Shown: piece after piece, positions 12,339-24,604 of the stretch
Position numbering within the stretch: position 1 is the first letter of the stretch
Layout: every line of letters begins with the position of its first letter
DNA from: Alisma plantago-aquatica
Taxonomy: Eukaryota; Streptophyta; Magnoliopsida; Alismatales; Alismataceae
Length of the DNA stretch: 64,000 nucleotides
Direction of reading: 5' to 3'
Assembly: GCA_963693085.1 (NCBI GenBank)
Contig: OY856410.1
Location: forward strand, 1,335,045,804-1,335,109,803
The notes under the pieces: model-generated
Database searches by the model: none
The model's input: only the letters and a program-made list of their open reading frames with translations
Told to the model about the DNA's origin: nothing
Position numbers and translations under genes: made by a program

Positions 12339-13734
12339 TAACAACATGTATGTTGGAGATGTTAATACCAATGTTTGGTTAATGATGGCTAGACTCTACG
12401 GGACATCCACCCAAATCTAATTATGATTCTTATGTACTTATGTTTATGGTGTGATCATCTTATATGTCTAGACCTCTTGACTTGACAAAATATTGCCCTT
12501 CTTGCCCTATTATGAGTCTTATGACATTGATATGTACATAAGTGACATAAATTTTGAAATAATTATATAAAATAGATGGAACCTCAGAATGACATGAAAC
12601 TTGAACAACACTTTTATAATGAAATCTTGATCAGTATGAGATCATCAAATATGTAATTAGCCAACCTTGAACCAAACTCGGACAAAACCCTAGAAATGAA
12701 ACTAGTTAGGGTTAATGATGAGAATCTAATACAAGTATGTAATCTTGTACTTAATCAGGTATAAATGTGCTAGATGATCAACGATAAGTTAGGTTATGAA
12801 TCTATAAATTGGGTAAGGGATTTAATGATTATATGATAGTGGCTTTGTTTCTTGAACTAGGATACATATGTATGCTTGTCTACTTTCTCAATTATTGTCA
12901 TGTAGTATTCTAGTATTGTACTTGATGTTTGTCTTAATGATGTTATAACTTGCATACATATTTTAGAACTCCATTATACAAACTTGAAATAGGTTTTTTC
13001 TCAATGACTTTATCCATTAAAGTCCTTCACATAGAAACATGGTTAGCTCTTGGTGATGGCCTTGAGGTCCCTCATGTAGAAATAGGGTTAGCTCATCTTT
13101 AGCACCGTCACAGACCCTTCTGATGGGGGGGTTAGTCAAAGGCCTTATGAATACATGATATGTTAGTATAACTGGATTAAAATGACATAAAACATTGGCT
13201 CTCATTTTTCTAAGAGTTTAACTTGTTTATTCTTGTTTGTTTACTTCTGCAATATTTTTAAAATTTAGCAAAGTTTATATATATGTATCTTTCTATTTTG
13301 TACTCAATAGCTCGTGTGCTGACCCACTTATTCCACATATTTTTAGGTTTAGAGATTGCTAGGAAGTTGATGGTTTGGTGAGATATGTTTAGATGTACTT
13401 TTTGTAAGATCTAAGTTTAGTGTACATGTCCAGACTTGTATAAATTTGACTCTCAATATGTAACTAAAATCTTGTACTAAACAATGTTTCTATTAATAAT
13501 ACTTATTGATTGTTGAGAACATGTTGGTGGTTTCATCATGTTATTTGTTCATGTATGCTAAAATGTATGCTTCCAAATTCACACTTTTGATGCACATCAT
13601 GCTAGGGACAGACGCCTAGGTCCTATAACCATTGACTTTCTAGTCATTTGGAGTTAGAATTTAGGTAATAAATAGTTTTGTGACAATCCCATGTAATTTA
13701 ATATTAAGTCATTTATTTGAATGAATTAAGTATT
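12339..13734. other. Unassigned AT-rich sequence
   Basis: No supported gene. A short stretch at 13015-13110 contains two partial copies of 'catagaaa-tggttagctc' about 53 bp apart. Otherwise nothing recognised. Confidence 0.4.
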
Positions 13735-13748
13735 ATGTTAATTCTTAT

Positions 13749-14188
13749 ATTAAGCCATGCTCTATGGGAGTGAATGTTGGGCGGTGAAGAAACAAGGTCT
13801 CAACAAGATGAACGTGGCCGAAATGCGTATGCTGAGATGGATGTGTGGGAAGACAAGAAAAGATCGTTTGAGAAATGACTATATCAGGAATAAAGTGGGG
13901 GTGGCGAGCATTGAGGACAAGTTGCGTGAGGGCCGACTCAGATGGTACGGACATGTGCAACGCAGACCTACTAGTGCGCCTATACGAAGCAATGCTATTG
14001 AGCCAAACACTATAAATAGAAGAAGAGGAAGGCCTAAATTAACATGGGATGAGCTTATAAAGAGAGATTTTGAATCTCTACATCTCAATCAGAATATGAC
14101 CCATGATAGAGCTGAATGGAAACGAAGGATCCATGTAGCCGACCCCAACATAGTTGGGATTGAGGCTTAGATGATGATGATGATGATG
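13749..14188 (+). mobile_element. 5'-truncated LINE insertion with target-site duplication
   Basis: A perfect 14-bp direct repeat, ATGTTAATTCTTAT, flanks the insert at 13735-13748 and 14189-14202. The body is a LINE open-reading-frame-2 3' end, and the tail is a (GAT)n run (about 14168-14190), a known LINE tail type in plants. Severe 5' truncation is the usual result of target-primed reverse transcription. Confidence 0.9.
13757..14170 (+). pseudogene. LINE ORF2 C-terminal fragment
   Basis: A 137-residue frame without internal stops. It carries the hallmark string of plant LINE ORF2 C-termini: GSECWAVKKQ, EMRMLRWMCGKTRKDR, GRLRWYGHVQRRP, RRGRPKLTW and RIHVADPNIVG. These lie downstream of the reverse-transcriptase domain, which is missing here. 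There is no promoter or complete protein, so it is a dead fragment. Its good preservation, with an open frame and a perfect target duplication, suggests a fairly recent insertion. Confidence 0.9.
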
Positions 14189-14202
14189 ATGTTAATTCTT
14201 AT

Positions 14203-16383
14203 TCAGCAATATTTATGACACTTTACATTTATTGATTGGCCATCTATAATGTGTGTCTTATTCATTCTATGTATGGTGAAAGGATATGAGGATAAGGAAA
14301 TTTCCCTACGAGTAGTTGATCTAATAAGGAAATTTCCCTACGAGTAGTTGATCTAACCTACAAGAGTGGTTAGGTTAGGGGTTTATCAAGAGGTTTACAA
14401 CTTGACTATCTATGAGACCGTTAGATGTATACTATGCTAATCCATGTATCATCAAGAGTGATGTATAGACCACTTTCTTTTCTTTGATAACAAATAATGC
14501 TTATTTATTGTATGTTTTTATCATGATATGAATGATTAGGTGAAAGCATTGCTCGATATCTTTCTCCTAATATGAAGAAACCCATTAGTCTTAGTTCTAA
14601 TTCTACTTTCATTGAGTAGTTTTCAATCCAAGCAAACCACCAACCAATCTTTAAAATTTCTAGCTTGTTAAAATATTAGAACTTTTATGATTAGGAACAC
14701 AATCACCACTTAATGCCCACAGATACAACAATGTCTTTGCACAATCAGTCAACATTTAACCCTTTGGGTTCTTCCAATCAAAAATAGCCTCAGACAAGGG
14801 ACCCACTCCAAGGCATCATCAAGCTATCCTTAAAAAATAATAGCATTCAAGATTTTAACCACACACCCTTTAATATCCAAACATTTACAAATATCTTATG
14901 ACACTCCTATTTTCTTCAATCCCACTATTTGTAACATCATTAACCTCAAAAGAATCCTTACCATATTCTAATAGTTATTGGGTATCATGAACAACTTCAA
15001 TAGATCTTCTTTTCTTCCAGTTAAGATGCATACCCATGAAGAAAACATACATATCATATTCACCAATGAAATGCAAAAAAATTCCATACCAAATACCTAG
15101 GCCTTACCCTTTCCCCCACTTACCTCCCTTCTACTATTTAGAAGTCGGTCATAGGAAAAATATGTACCATACTTGCTATCTCAAAACAAAATCTTCATCA
15201 ACCTTGTTGGGTGGCCTATCCTTCTCCATTTGTTTATGGCCTCATACCTTCATATTATTTCAGTATTAACGTCATTCCCACCAAATTCATTAAGATCATT
15301 GATACTACCAGTTACAACTTTCTCTAGGGTGTCTTCAACAACACCAACCATACATCATGTTTCATGTAAAAAGATCACCATACCAAAACCAAAGGACCAT
15401 TGGGGCATCATTAACATTAAAACCGCTCTCACTACCTCAAACTAAAAATCCACCCTAAGGTTTTCCTAGGTAAGGGCGAGATATGGAATTATATTATCCA
15501 CAAAAAATACTACCACCGTAGATCCCCTTAGCACCTTCCCAAAATGTACATTCTCCTTCATATAGAAGAGCATCAACAACAATAGACATATTTTCATATT
15601 GATCATTAACATCTTCCCCAAATTTTCTCCTTCAGCCCCCTTTGGTTAGATTGATGGCTTCATTTTAAATCTCTTACTAGCAAAAATATCATTTTTTCTC
15701 AAACAAAATAACAAACATCAACCTTGAAAAATACAATAAACTATTGATGTAAAAGGTGGCAATATCCTTTCAAGAAAAAATATCTTATGTTTATTCTTCC
15801 TGACACCATTGGTGACATCAACCTACTAATACTACATACCTTTGTTATTAGAGGACACTTTCACCATAAAGCATCATTTTCTCTCTTATGGTGGTATAGA
15901 ATCTACTTTCGATAAAATAATTTGGCATCTCAATGTCTCACCCCGTGTAGATCTCATGTTGGCTCATAAGCATAATATACTACTTACTGGTGAAATTAAC
16001 ATGGTTAGGATTGATGGCTGCTTCCTCTACTTCTTATGCAAAGAAGATAACAAATATTTCCAACAACTACTCTGTAATTGTCGATACACCACGCACATCG
16101 AGGACACTCTTTTTGGTGCCCCTCCACCAAATTTGAATATAAACAACACTAATACTACAAAAACATTTTTATATACTAGTTATAAATAAATTCAGGATTG
16201 TTGACCGCTTGTGGAACATTTGGAAAGAAATAAATATTTCTATGTTCCACCACCTTACCAACACACTCTCAAGAATGATTTCTCTTTGTCACACAAACTA
16301 TATTGCTTATTTCTTGCGTTTTATCTCATCTACATACAATATATATCTTTATATACTAAAGTCAATGTGAACATTCATATCTT
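14203..16383. other. Unassigned AT-rich region
   Basis: No gene recognised. It holds a perfect 32-bp tandem duplication (14292-14355). From about 14700 to 16200 the plus strand is rich in C over G and has several frames of 77-115 codons, the longest at 15842-16189. None shows a known motif. It may be a decayed element, but I cannot name it. Confidence 0.35.
14292..14355. repeat. Perfect 32-bp tandem duplication
   Basis: The unit starting ATAAGGAAATTTCCCTACG occurs at 14292-14323 and again, identically, at 14324-14355. Confidence 0.97.
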
Positions 16384-16388
16384 GTTGA

Positions 16389-16732
16389 TGCAATCTGTGA
16401 AAGGGGGTTTACATAGGAAGCAAGACCAGATCCAAGACAATCATGATTAGAGCTTATTGGGCTCAAGTTGGGATTTTATTTATTTCTTTATGCACTTAAA
16501 AATTGTATGTTCTAATTCATTCTGAATTTCTTAGTTAGAATTTTCATTTCTTGTTTATTTGCTTGCATTAGGATTTTAGTTTCTTATTTTGTTGACTTGT
16601 ACGTCAAATCATAGAGTCTTATATAATTCAGCATGGGGCCTTTGTCCAAGAAGTTGAATATGAATTAGATTTTAATTTTCTTGTGGTGAATTTATGTCTC
16701 TCGTTATTCTTCTTTGTATCATGGATACATCA
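16389..16732 (+). repeat. 5' LTR of element A
   Basis: Starts TGCAATCTGTGAAAGG and ends CATGGATACATCA. It matches 43742-44086 along its whole length with many substitutions and small indels. Confidence 0.85.
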
Positions 16733-16734
16733 GG

Positions 16735-16747
16735 TAGTATTAGAGTC
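16735..16747 (+). other. Mutated primer-binding site of element A
   Basis: TAGTATTAGAGTC resembles TGGTATCAGAGTC, the tRNA-Met-type site, two bases after the LTR end. Confidence 0.6.
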
Positions 16748-17562
16748 AAACCCTAAACCATTAGGGTACGACCCATTCACCTTATCCCCTCATCAATTTC
16801 ATCTCTTTCCCATGTAAGACCCAGACATGTGTTTCCTGTTTGTTTGGCTTTATTAAAGTTCTTAGAATCTTGCTCTAATCCTTTGATATGATTTTAGAGT
16901 TTGAGGAAAGCCTAAGTTTCTAGTTTGATCTTGTTTGGACGATATTTGTGTTTTATATGTTTGTTTTTGGTCAAATTGCAATTTACGCAATTGAGAGGGC
17001 TATCATGCAATTTAACATTCTAATAGTGTACCTTCCCTTCCTTGGTTTCATGAGAGAGAATGTGGTGCATTGGGGTGCCTTGGTTGAGCCTTGGATGAGT
17101 GGTGGCATCACTAGAGGTGTTTAGGGTTTCCAGGGTTTGCTTGGTGTCAACCCTATGAGCTTGGTTGAAGTGTAGTGACCCTTGTCTCGACCTTGTGGGT
17201 GTGTTGGGTGTGTCTTGACTGAGACACCTACCTTTTCTTGGTTTTTTTTTTACCATGATGGTTTTGGTGGAGTTGGGTTGAGACAGTGGTCTTCTTGAGG
17301 TGTGTCTCGACCTGGATGTTCTTATCATCCTTTGTCTTGACCAAGATATGTGCTTTGGTGTTGTTTTGACCCCCTTTAGAGTGTCTCAACCTAAACCAAT
17401 GGGTTGGGGGACCTAAGTGGTCAAGGCCCAACATTGGTTGTATCACCATAGGTTCCATGCATTCATATATTGGTTTCATGTTGGTTTCTTTTGTGGATAG
17501 GTGTCCCTTTGATGCCTTTATGTGTTGACACATCATCTCCACCTTACTTCCCACCTCCTTGA

Positions 17563-17572
17563 TGTATATAAC
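17563..17572 (+). promoter_or_regulatory. Putative TATA box of solo LTR B
   Basis: TGTATATAAC, followed by a C/T-rich stretch. It lies roughly 160-400 bp downstream of the first GTCTCGAC word cluster. Confidence 0.4.
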
Positions 17573-18669
17573 CCCTCTCCTATTCAACCATGTATTCCTT
17601 TCAGCCCTCCTTCTTCTCCCTCTTGCTTGTGGCCGACCTTGGGGCTTTGTGGAGCTAAGGAGTGTTGATATAGTTGCTTTAGTGGCCGACCAACCTTCCT
17701 TGGTGCATATGGTGACTTTTGGATCATCTTCAACCTTGGTAAGTGTTTGCCTTTATTTGGAGGTGTTTTCCTTTGATCTCCTACCCCGTCTTCTTCTCTT
17801 TCCTCGACCCTAGACCATGTATCCTACATGGTGGTCGTTTTGGAGAAAAACTCCTCATCACAAGGGTTATAGGCCATGTTTTGACAAGGTGGTACTCAAG
17901 TGAGAGAAAGTTTACTTCTCTTTCTCTCTTCTTCTTTTGGTTCGGCATGGGGTTTCTTGCCCTCTTTTCTTGAGCAATCTTTGACCTTGGTATCGTCTTC
18001 TTCTTGAGGTGATCTTGTGGCTGAAATGGAGCTTTTGGTGGATCTTGATCACCCTTGGTAAATGTGTTCTTGGAGCTAGTGATCCTTGGAGTTGATCTTC
18101 CTTAAGGTGGGTTATATAACTCTCTACCCTCTCTATTATTGCACTTTTACTTGCTTACATGTTGTTTTTTCTCTCTCTAAATCATGATCCTAACATGCTA
18201 GTAGATGATACCATGCTCTAGAACTTGGATGGTAGTAGTTATCATGCTTGGTATGGTTAAAATCTAAAACCCTAATCTATGGTACCCAATTTTGAGATGG
18301 TAATGAGATAGATGGTTTTCTCCTATCTTTTAATCTTGGATTTGACAACATGCATGAGGTTCGTGAACCCTAGAGTAATATGGAGTCTAGGTTATATTTT
18401 GGAGGTTTTGAATGTGAGTTTATCTCTCTCATATGAGTTGTTTTTCCATAGTGCATGTTTTAGGGTTTTTGGAGACCAACTTTTATGAGAAGTTATCCTC
18501 CTTGGTGATGATGGTTTCCTTGAAGGTTATCTCCTATTTTGTCCATGATTATCTATTTTCTTGGTTGAGGTTATCTCTAATTTGATTATGGTTAAGTGTC
18601 ACTATGGTGGTTTGATCATGGTGGTTGTAATGCCTTGTTTGGTTTTATCGTTACCCTTAGTTTTGGTGC

Positions 18670-19010
18670 TTGGGTCGAGACACATGATGTTGTTTTAGTC
18701 AAAACACTAGTTCCTTGTGTTATGTTGGTCTTGGGGTCTATCTTGGACGTGTGTTTGTGACCATGCTAGTTGTTTTTCAGTTGACACCCCTTTGCTTGGG
18801 TTTGGTGTTCGAGACACAATGTTGTGTGGTGGTCGAGACACCATGTCATGTCGGAGTCGAGACACCATGTTGGATGGTGGTCGAGACATGTTTGTGTTTG
18901 GGTTGTGACATCTAGTCATGACCATGGTATGTCTTGATCGAGACTATGTGGAAGTGTCTCGCTCGTGACACTTGCTTTGTGGGAGGTCAAGACACATATG
19001 TGTGAGTGGT
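18670..19010. repeat. Cluster of GTCGAGACAC words in solo LTR B
   Basis: At least eight copies of GTCGAGAC, GTCGAAAC or GTCAAGAC, four of them extended to GTCGAGACACCATG or close. The inverse word GTCTCGAC dominates the earlier cluster at 17160-17400. Together they form a dispersed dyad-symmetric motif set. Confidence 0.75.
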
Positions 19011-21017
19011 CGAAACCTCTATGTGATGAATAGTTGTAACACATGTTTGATGGTATGATCCACTACACATACATGAGTATATGGTTAGTACATGTGTATG
19101 AGTAAGCAAGTAGTGAACCATGTATAGTTCTATTTGGATGAGTGTTTGGGTAACCCTAATCATGTTCCTTAACCCTAATATGTTCCAAGTAAGTGGGAAA
19201 TGATGTACCTAGGGTTTGGTGATTGAATAAAGTTTTAAAACCCTAATCGGAAAAATAAGGAACCCTAACCCTAATGTTGGATCATGTGATGTGTTTGCTT
19301 CTCTCTCTTAGAGTAATTATCATATTATGATGCTTTCTCTCTCCTATTTATGAATCCCTAACCTTACAGGTGATATGGACTTTAATGACATAGCTATGGA
19401 AAATTCTATATTATATAGGATTGTGATTGTGCACATTGTTGAGGCATAATGTGATGGCGTACATGCAGGGATTACGTGATTGGATCTTATAACCTGGTAG
19501 AGGCTATATGCCTAGTGTGAGGTGTTATCATCCAGTGATGTGATAAGGTATTGGTATCCCATGATAGTGTAAATATGATGATGGCCTTGTGGGAGAGTAT
19601 TATCATGTGGTGATGATGTGACTAGTTCACACTTTGTATGTTTTATATTATCTAGAGTTGCACTATTCCCTTATCTTAGTAGAGTTTGTTTTGAATTTGT
19701 ACATTGTAACTTGATTGATGCTAGAAGATACCCAATTGGCTTAATTAATCAAGTGAAACTCTAATCATGTAGGTGCCTTGAACTATAGATCCATTCCAAT
19801 GTCAGTCTTAGTGTTGGATGGTGAAATGGGTTCTCCCTTAATGGAAGCTCGAAGCTATATACTTTTGAGTATATGCATTTCACATGATTGGCTATGGTCA
19901 TACCCTGGAAGGAGAATGGTTGATGTTGTATCTCAATGATGTGATATAGAGTACATATATGATATCTTTTGAGGATGGCTATGGTCATACCTAAACAGGA
20001 GTGTGGTTGCGGTCGTAACTCAATTTCACTAATGGTGTGCCTATATACCAAGGCAGGCTAGGTTGTTTTGTAGTTAGAATTGATATGTTTTTGTGGTGTT
20101 TTGTCTTGTGTTGACCAAGAGGTCTTGGGGAGGTCATGGATTTTGTCTCTTCTATTGACCTTGTATGGCACTAATTTCGACTTAGTAGTGGTTAGTTGGA
20201 GCATGAGTGGTATACCTCATCTCCTAAGGTCATAAGAAAAGATGTAATACAATCCTGTAGCATATTTGCATAGGGAAAAATGTGAATAACATTGGATGAT
20301 CCTTTGCCTTGTTTTTGTACAGTTTAGTTGATAGAGGGTATACATGTTCTTCATATTCTTTCTTATCTTATAAGATGTTCTACAATTCAGTTGCAATTGC
20401 TCTTAACTGCTTCACTAGTATTACCTACTTATCATGTGATAGCTTTACTTTCTTCTCTTCTTTACCTTATATTTTTTCTTTAATAGCATTGGCGGAGAGT
20501 TATATCTCTCACTAGGATGTTTGGTCTCACCCTGTGGGTTTTCCACATCTTTTAGGTGGATTTGAATGTTGAGATAGATATTGTGTTGTTGCAGCTGTCT
20601 ATAAGAGGAGTGGTAGTCGTGGATCATGGACATGTTGCTAGTGTCTATTAATATAGTCCTATGTGTCGTCCTTGTACTCTCAGGTCCTTGGGGGTGTTTT
20701 ATAGATGATGTACATCAGTTTTGAGTTTTTGGGTCTATACAATGGTGGCACATACATGATTTGTATAAGTGAACAGGTTACCATATGTAATATGTTGTGG
20801 CTAGTTGACCTATGAACTATTATATGTAAAATATTTTAGCATGAATGAAATATAATTGGCACGAGTTCTATGGTCACAAATATGATGTTTTCAGCTTGAG
20901 ATGCCTTTATGTGATCGGTTTTAATTTACCATGTTTTGTGGTAATGTGGTTATTAGTGTTAAATATGTGTTTGTTTTGATTAATCTCGCTTTGTGTGGCA
21001 ATGGGTGTCACATCCCA

Positions 21018-22129
21018 TGTCTACTTCTTCCCCACTCTTAACCCTTCCTTAACCCTCAAAGAAACCAAGAACTATAACCCCACACTATCCTTCAGTTTCC
21101 CTGATTCCCCCCTTCATTAGGTTCATGAATCCCACTTTTACTACTTCCTCTCACGCCCAACCTAGCCTTTCCCCGATAGTAGGCTCTGAATTCCACTCTA
21201 CCTATCCACCCCCAATGAAACCTAGCAGTCCCATGTCAATCGATACCCACTCAGACACCCAACTCCTCTGTCTCCTTTCCCATTTGTTCTCCTTCTACAT
21301 CTGGATCTTTTTCCCCTTTCTTGTTTCAGCAGTATTAATCCATCAACCACCATCAACTCAATATCCCTGCTAGCTTTTTTTCCTCCTGCTCCATCTCGAC
21401 AAGCCACAATATCGCAACTATTGGAGACCTCTCAATCGTTTCTCCAACATCCATATTCTCTCAACATTAAGGGGGAAGGCCCTCTCCAATCAGAGCCACC
21501 AGATGTCCCTCTCTTTAGGTTGCTCCAGACTAGTACACATAGTGACCCCTATAGCATCCAGTAGCGACACGTCCAGACTTCTAGGAAACCCCCAAAAAAT
21601 TTTAGGGGTCTAGTACCTGAACCCCCAAGCAAACAGTCATTGTCTCCCTACCACCCCCAACCAACTCACCACGGAGTTGGATCTGTGGGTCAAGGCACAC
21701 AGATCAAACTTCCTTCTAAGATACCTCGTTCCACATTATATTCAAGAATTTTTTATTCATCCAAAGAATCATGTTGACTATTCAACAAGTCAATGAAAAA
21801 TTGGATGGCTTCATGCCCAAACCTACCACCACCTTAGAAGCTATTTGACAACAACTAGACAACTTGATGCAATGACAAGATACTATAGTTTAACATCAAT
21901 GTCAATTGAGCACCCTGATGCAATGACAAGATACTATAGTTTAACATCAATGTCAATTGAGCACCCTGATGTAATGACATGATGAAATAACTCAACATCA
22001 ATCCCAATACAATGAATCTTTTGAACTCTCCTTTGTCATGTTACAACCTTTAGACAACGCTTGAATACATAGAAGGCCAACCACAACAACAGCATCTGTC
22101 AGCCCGCTCCTCAACCAATACAAGCTTAG
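21018..22129 (+). other. Leader of element A (decayed)
   Basis: Resumes after the insertion of B. C-rich, with no intact frame, leading into the gag remnant. It contains a 51-bp tandem duplication at 21866-21967. Confidence 0.5.
21866..21967. repeat. Perfect 51-bp tandem duplication
   Basis: The unit starting GATGCAATGACAAGATACTA is present at 21866-21916 and 21917-21967, followed by the start of a third, diverged copy. Confidence 0.97.
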
Positions 22130-22780
22130 TGCATTGCTAAAATGAAGCTACTGGAGTTCCATGGTGTGTGATGCCAAGATTTTGCTTGAATGGTTGAACT
22201 GCACTGACTAGTATATCTAGTTATACGAAACCTTTGGTGAGGCAACAAAATTCATGATCACCACCTCCAAGTTTTAAAGAACTGCTCGAGCATGGTGGAA
22301 CCAACTGCGAGGCAACCTCATCGACACATGGGGGAATTGTGTCCTTTGATCATGCAGTGATTCTTACCTCACGATAACAAGTAGCAACCCTACTTGGTGT
22401 ATCAAGATCTCAAGCAGGGTGACGACACCATTGTCAACTACATCAGTAAATCTCATGAATTGTGTAACTAATTTGAAGTTTGGATGGATGCCACTGTCAC
22501 AATCGCAAAATTTCACTGGGGACTTTGCGAGGATATAGTTGGTCGTCTAGCAGTCATGCACTTCACTTCTCTAGATGATGATATTCAAAGTGTTAAAAGA
22601 ATTGAGGAGGATATATCATGTCATCCTTGACTATAGTCAATTGGGTGGAAACCATGTCAAGCGGTGACTTCTACAACAACACCGACTATTGAATGTGAAT
22701 CCTCCAAACCATTCGTCACCAAGCCTATCCAGTGCATTTCCATCCATCCATATGTCCATTGCTCCGACTAGTGTTCGTGT
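22130..22780 (+). pseudogene. Gag remnant of gypsy element A
   Basis: Read through stops and frame changes, the translation contains 'MKLLEFHGV', then 'FLPHDNK' and 'YLVYQDLKQGDDTIVNYIS', and later 'HFTSLDDDIQSVKRIEED'. These follow the order of the retrotransposon gag capsid domain. There are at least six stops. No zinc knuckle is recognisable before the protease segment. Confidence 0.65.
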
Positions 22781-22783
22781 CAT

Positions 22784-23411
22784 GTGATGACTACAACGTC
22801 AAAGACAGACGATGTTGACATAGAATATAAAGATGTCTTTCCAGGTTTAGAACCTAGTGACGAGGAAGTGGAGGAAGAAATAGGTGACCCCTCTCTACAA
22901 AATGACATCCTCATGGCTATACAGAGTCCACCTCCTAATGATCGACATCATACATCATTGTTTTATTCAGTTGTGGGGGTTCTAGGTTGCATGTGTGTGC
23001 TAATAATTGATTGAGGATCTTCAACCAATGTAGTGTATTCTTCCATTTTTCATGAGTTGTGATTACAACTGGAGCCCCACCCCAAGTGGTATCGCATACG
23101 ATGGGTTGATGACCCTTATCAGAATGTAACCCAATGTTGAAAGTTCATTTTTCATTTCATGGTGTCTATAAAGATACAATCCTTTGTGATGTTCTCACTA
23201 TGACAAGTTCCCACATACTTCTTGGTCATCCATGGCAATATGATCGTCTTTCATGGTGTCTATAAAGATACAATCCTTTGTGATGTTCTCACTATGACAA
23301 GTTCCCACATACTTCTTGGTCATCCATGGCAATATGATCATCATGTATGGCATGACCGGTTCAAAAACATGTACTCCTTCTGACTTGGCAATGCCCATAG
23401 CTCTTCAGATG
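22784..23411 (+). pseudogene. Aspartic protease remnant of gypsy element A
   Basis: An open frame of 76 codons (22784-23014) runs into the protease active site. VLIID is followed by a TGA and then GSSTNVV, so the second residue of the D-G-G-S motif is now a stop. Downstream are 'PHPKWYRIRWVDD' and, in the second copy of a duplication, 'SHILLGHPWQYDHHVWHD', which matches the LLGRPWQYD block of gypsy proteases. A 94-bp tandem duplication (23155-23342) shifts the frame. The segment ends at the target site of element C, and no reverse transcriptase follows. Confidence 0.7.
23155..23342. repeat. 94-bp tandem duplication in the protease of A
   Basis: The block starting TTTCATGGTGTCTATAAAGA is present at 23155-23248 and 23249-23342. 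The copies differ by only one base near their ends (GATCGTC against GATCATC). 94 is not a multiple of three, so the duplication breaks the frame. Confidence 0.95.
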
Positions 23412-23416
23412 GACAT

Positions 23417-23947
23417 TGTAATGACCCCGCCTCCCGGTAACCCCCAATTAAGGGATACCGAAAGGTCAGAGTCGTTATCCAATAACCCGGATCAAAGGTT
23501 CGACAAATAATCAATAACAATTATTAAATTCTACCAACTATACTGAAATATGGTAAAAAATAAAAACTTTGCATACCTTTTAAAAATTGGGATTTCTAAA
23601 CTTCTATCCATGAAGATACTAATCTAACTATTCCTCCTGTGCACGTTAATTCTCATTTAATTCCACATGTGCCACTTTACTGTTTGTTCTTTTCATTTGT
23701 ACCTAAAACGCCGACAAACAAAATGTCGGTCAGTAAGAAGTTGGTATGTGGGGGAAACAATAATCACGCAACTATAATAACAATGTAATAAGCCAATTAT
23801 CATTTAACAACCAAGATTACATTTTAAACCATACTACTCAATCCTTACCTATCCCCTATCTCTGTGCTATCCCTGTAGTGGACTTGTATGCTACCTCTCT
23901 TTTAAGTAGATTCTCACCCCCATGGTCCTACCTTGCAGGTAGCCAAT
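23417..23947 (-). repeat. Left (3') LTR of C, outer part
   Basis: Aligns with 40278-40808 of the right LTR with few changes, then breaks exactly at the insertion site of D. The rest resumes at 33112. Confidence 0.92.
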
Positions 23948-24503
23948 TGTTGGGTTATAGGGGAGGTAGAGAAGGCAACGGAAACAAAAAATTTCTCCTC
24001 CCCAAACCCAAAACAAGGAAATGCATCAACGTCTATACAATAGGAAAGGATGGTTTGTGGAATCATACCTTGTCTTGAGGCTTACTCGGAGACAATACCT
24101 CGCGGCTTGCACGGTCTTCACCTCCAGTCTTGGACGGTGTCTGTGTAGCTCCTGGTCGTACCGGGACTGACGACTCCTGGTCTCACCGGGACTGTCGGGA
24201 TTGATAGTTGTCCTCCGAGCGGCAAAAATCTCCCGCCTCTGAAGTAGTCCACACGGACCACCTGGAACTCCAATCTCCTTGTCCCACAAGGAATTGGAAG
24301 GAGTCACACCCTCCTGTCGGCATACTAGTCGCCAACACACTCTCCTGCCACCAGTCGCTTTCTGCAGTAGTCCTTCCCTTGTTGTGCCTCCCTTATCGGG
24401 TAGCACTTGCTCGGGCTCTCTCGATTACCAAAACTAGAGAGAACGACAACTTTAGAGAGCAAATGGTTTGCACTGAGTTGTACTTTGAGAAGCCCCCAAT
24501 ACC

Positions 24504-24517
24504 CCTATATATATAGG
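24504..24517 (-). promoter_or_regulatory. TATA box of D, 3' LTR copy
   Basis: CCTATATATATAGG, a self-complementary TATA element. The other LTR has the same element two bases shorter (31418-31429). Confidence 0.55.
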
Positions 24518-24604
24518 AGGGTCATGGGACAGGGTTCTCTATCCCGGGCAATGCGGGACTAAAAGCAGGAGTAGAAGGGTTCGAGATTTTCCACAAAAAC
24601 AACC

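Larger units (their letters stand above)
16813..21012 (+). mobile_element. Solo LTR B (4.2 kb, gypsy) inside the leader of element A
   Basis: Starts TGTAAGACCC and ends GGGTGTCACA, flanked by the 5-bp target duplication TCCCA at 16808-16812 and 21013-21017. Blocks at about 19730-19860 and 20490-20560 are colinear with solo LTR F (about 54870-55000 and 55999-56060) and, reverse-complemented, with the LTR of element E. No internal domain or second LTR is present, which fits unequal recombination between two LTRs. Frames inside it have no protein family signature. Clusters of GTCGAGAC/GTCTCGAC words occur at about 17160-17400 and 18670-19010. Confidence 0.9.

Noticed and set aside
23417..23510. 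Short frames at the start of element C as a new gene
   Set aside because: This is the LTR end, repeated at 40278, and crosses the element boundary.
24208..24516. Frames in the LTRs of D that recur in both LTRs (e.g. 24208-24516 and 31193-31390)
   Set aside because: Conservation is due to LTR duplication, not selection; no domain is present.
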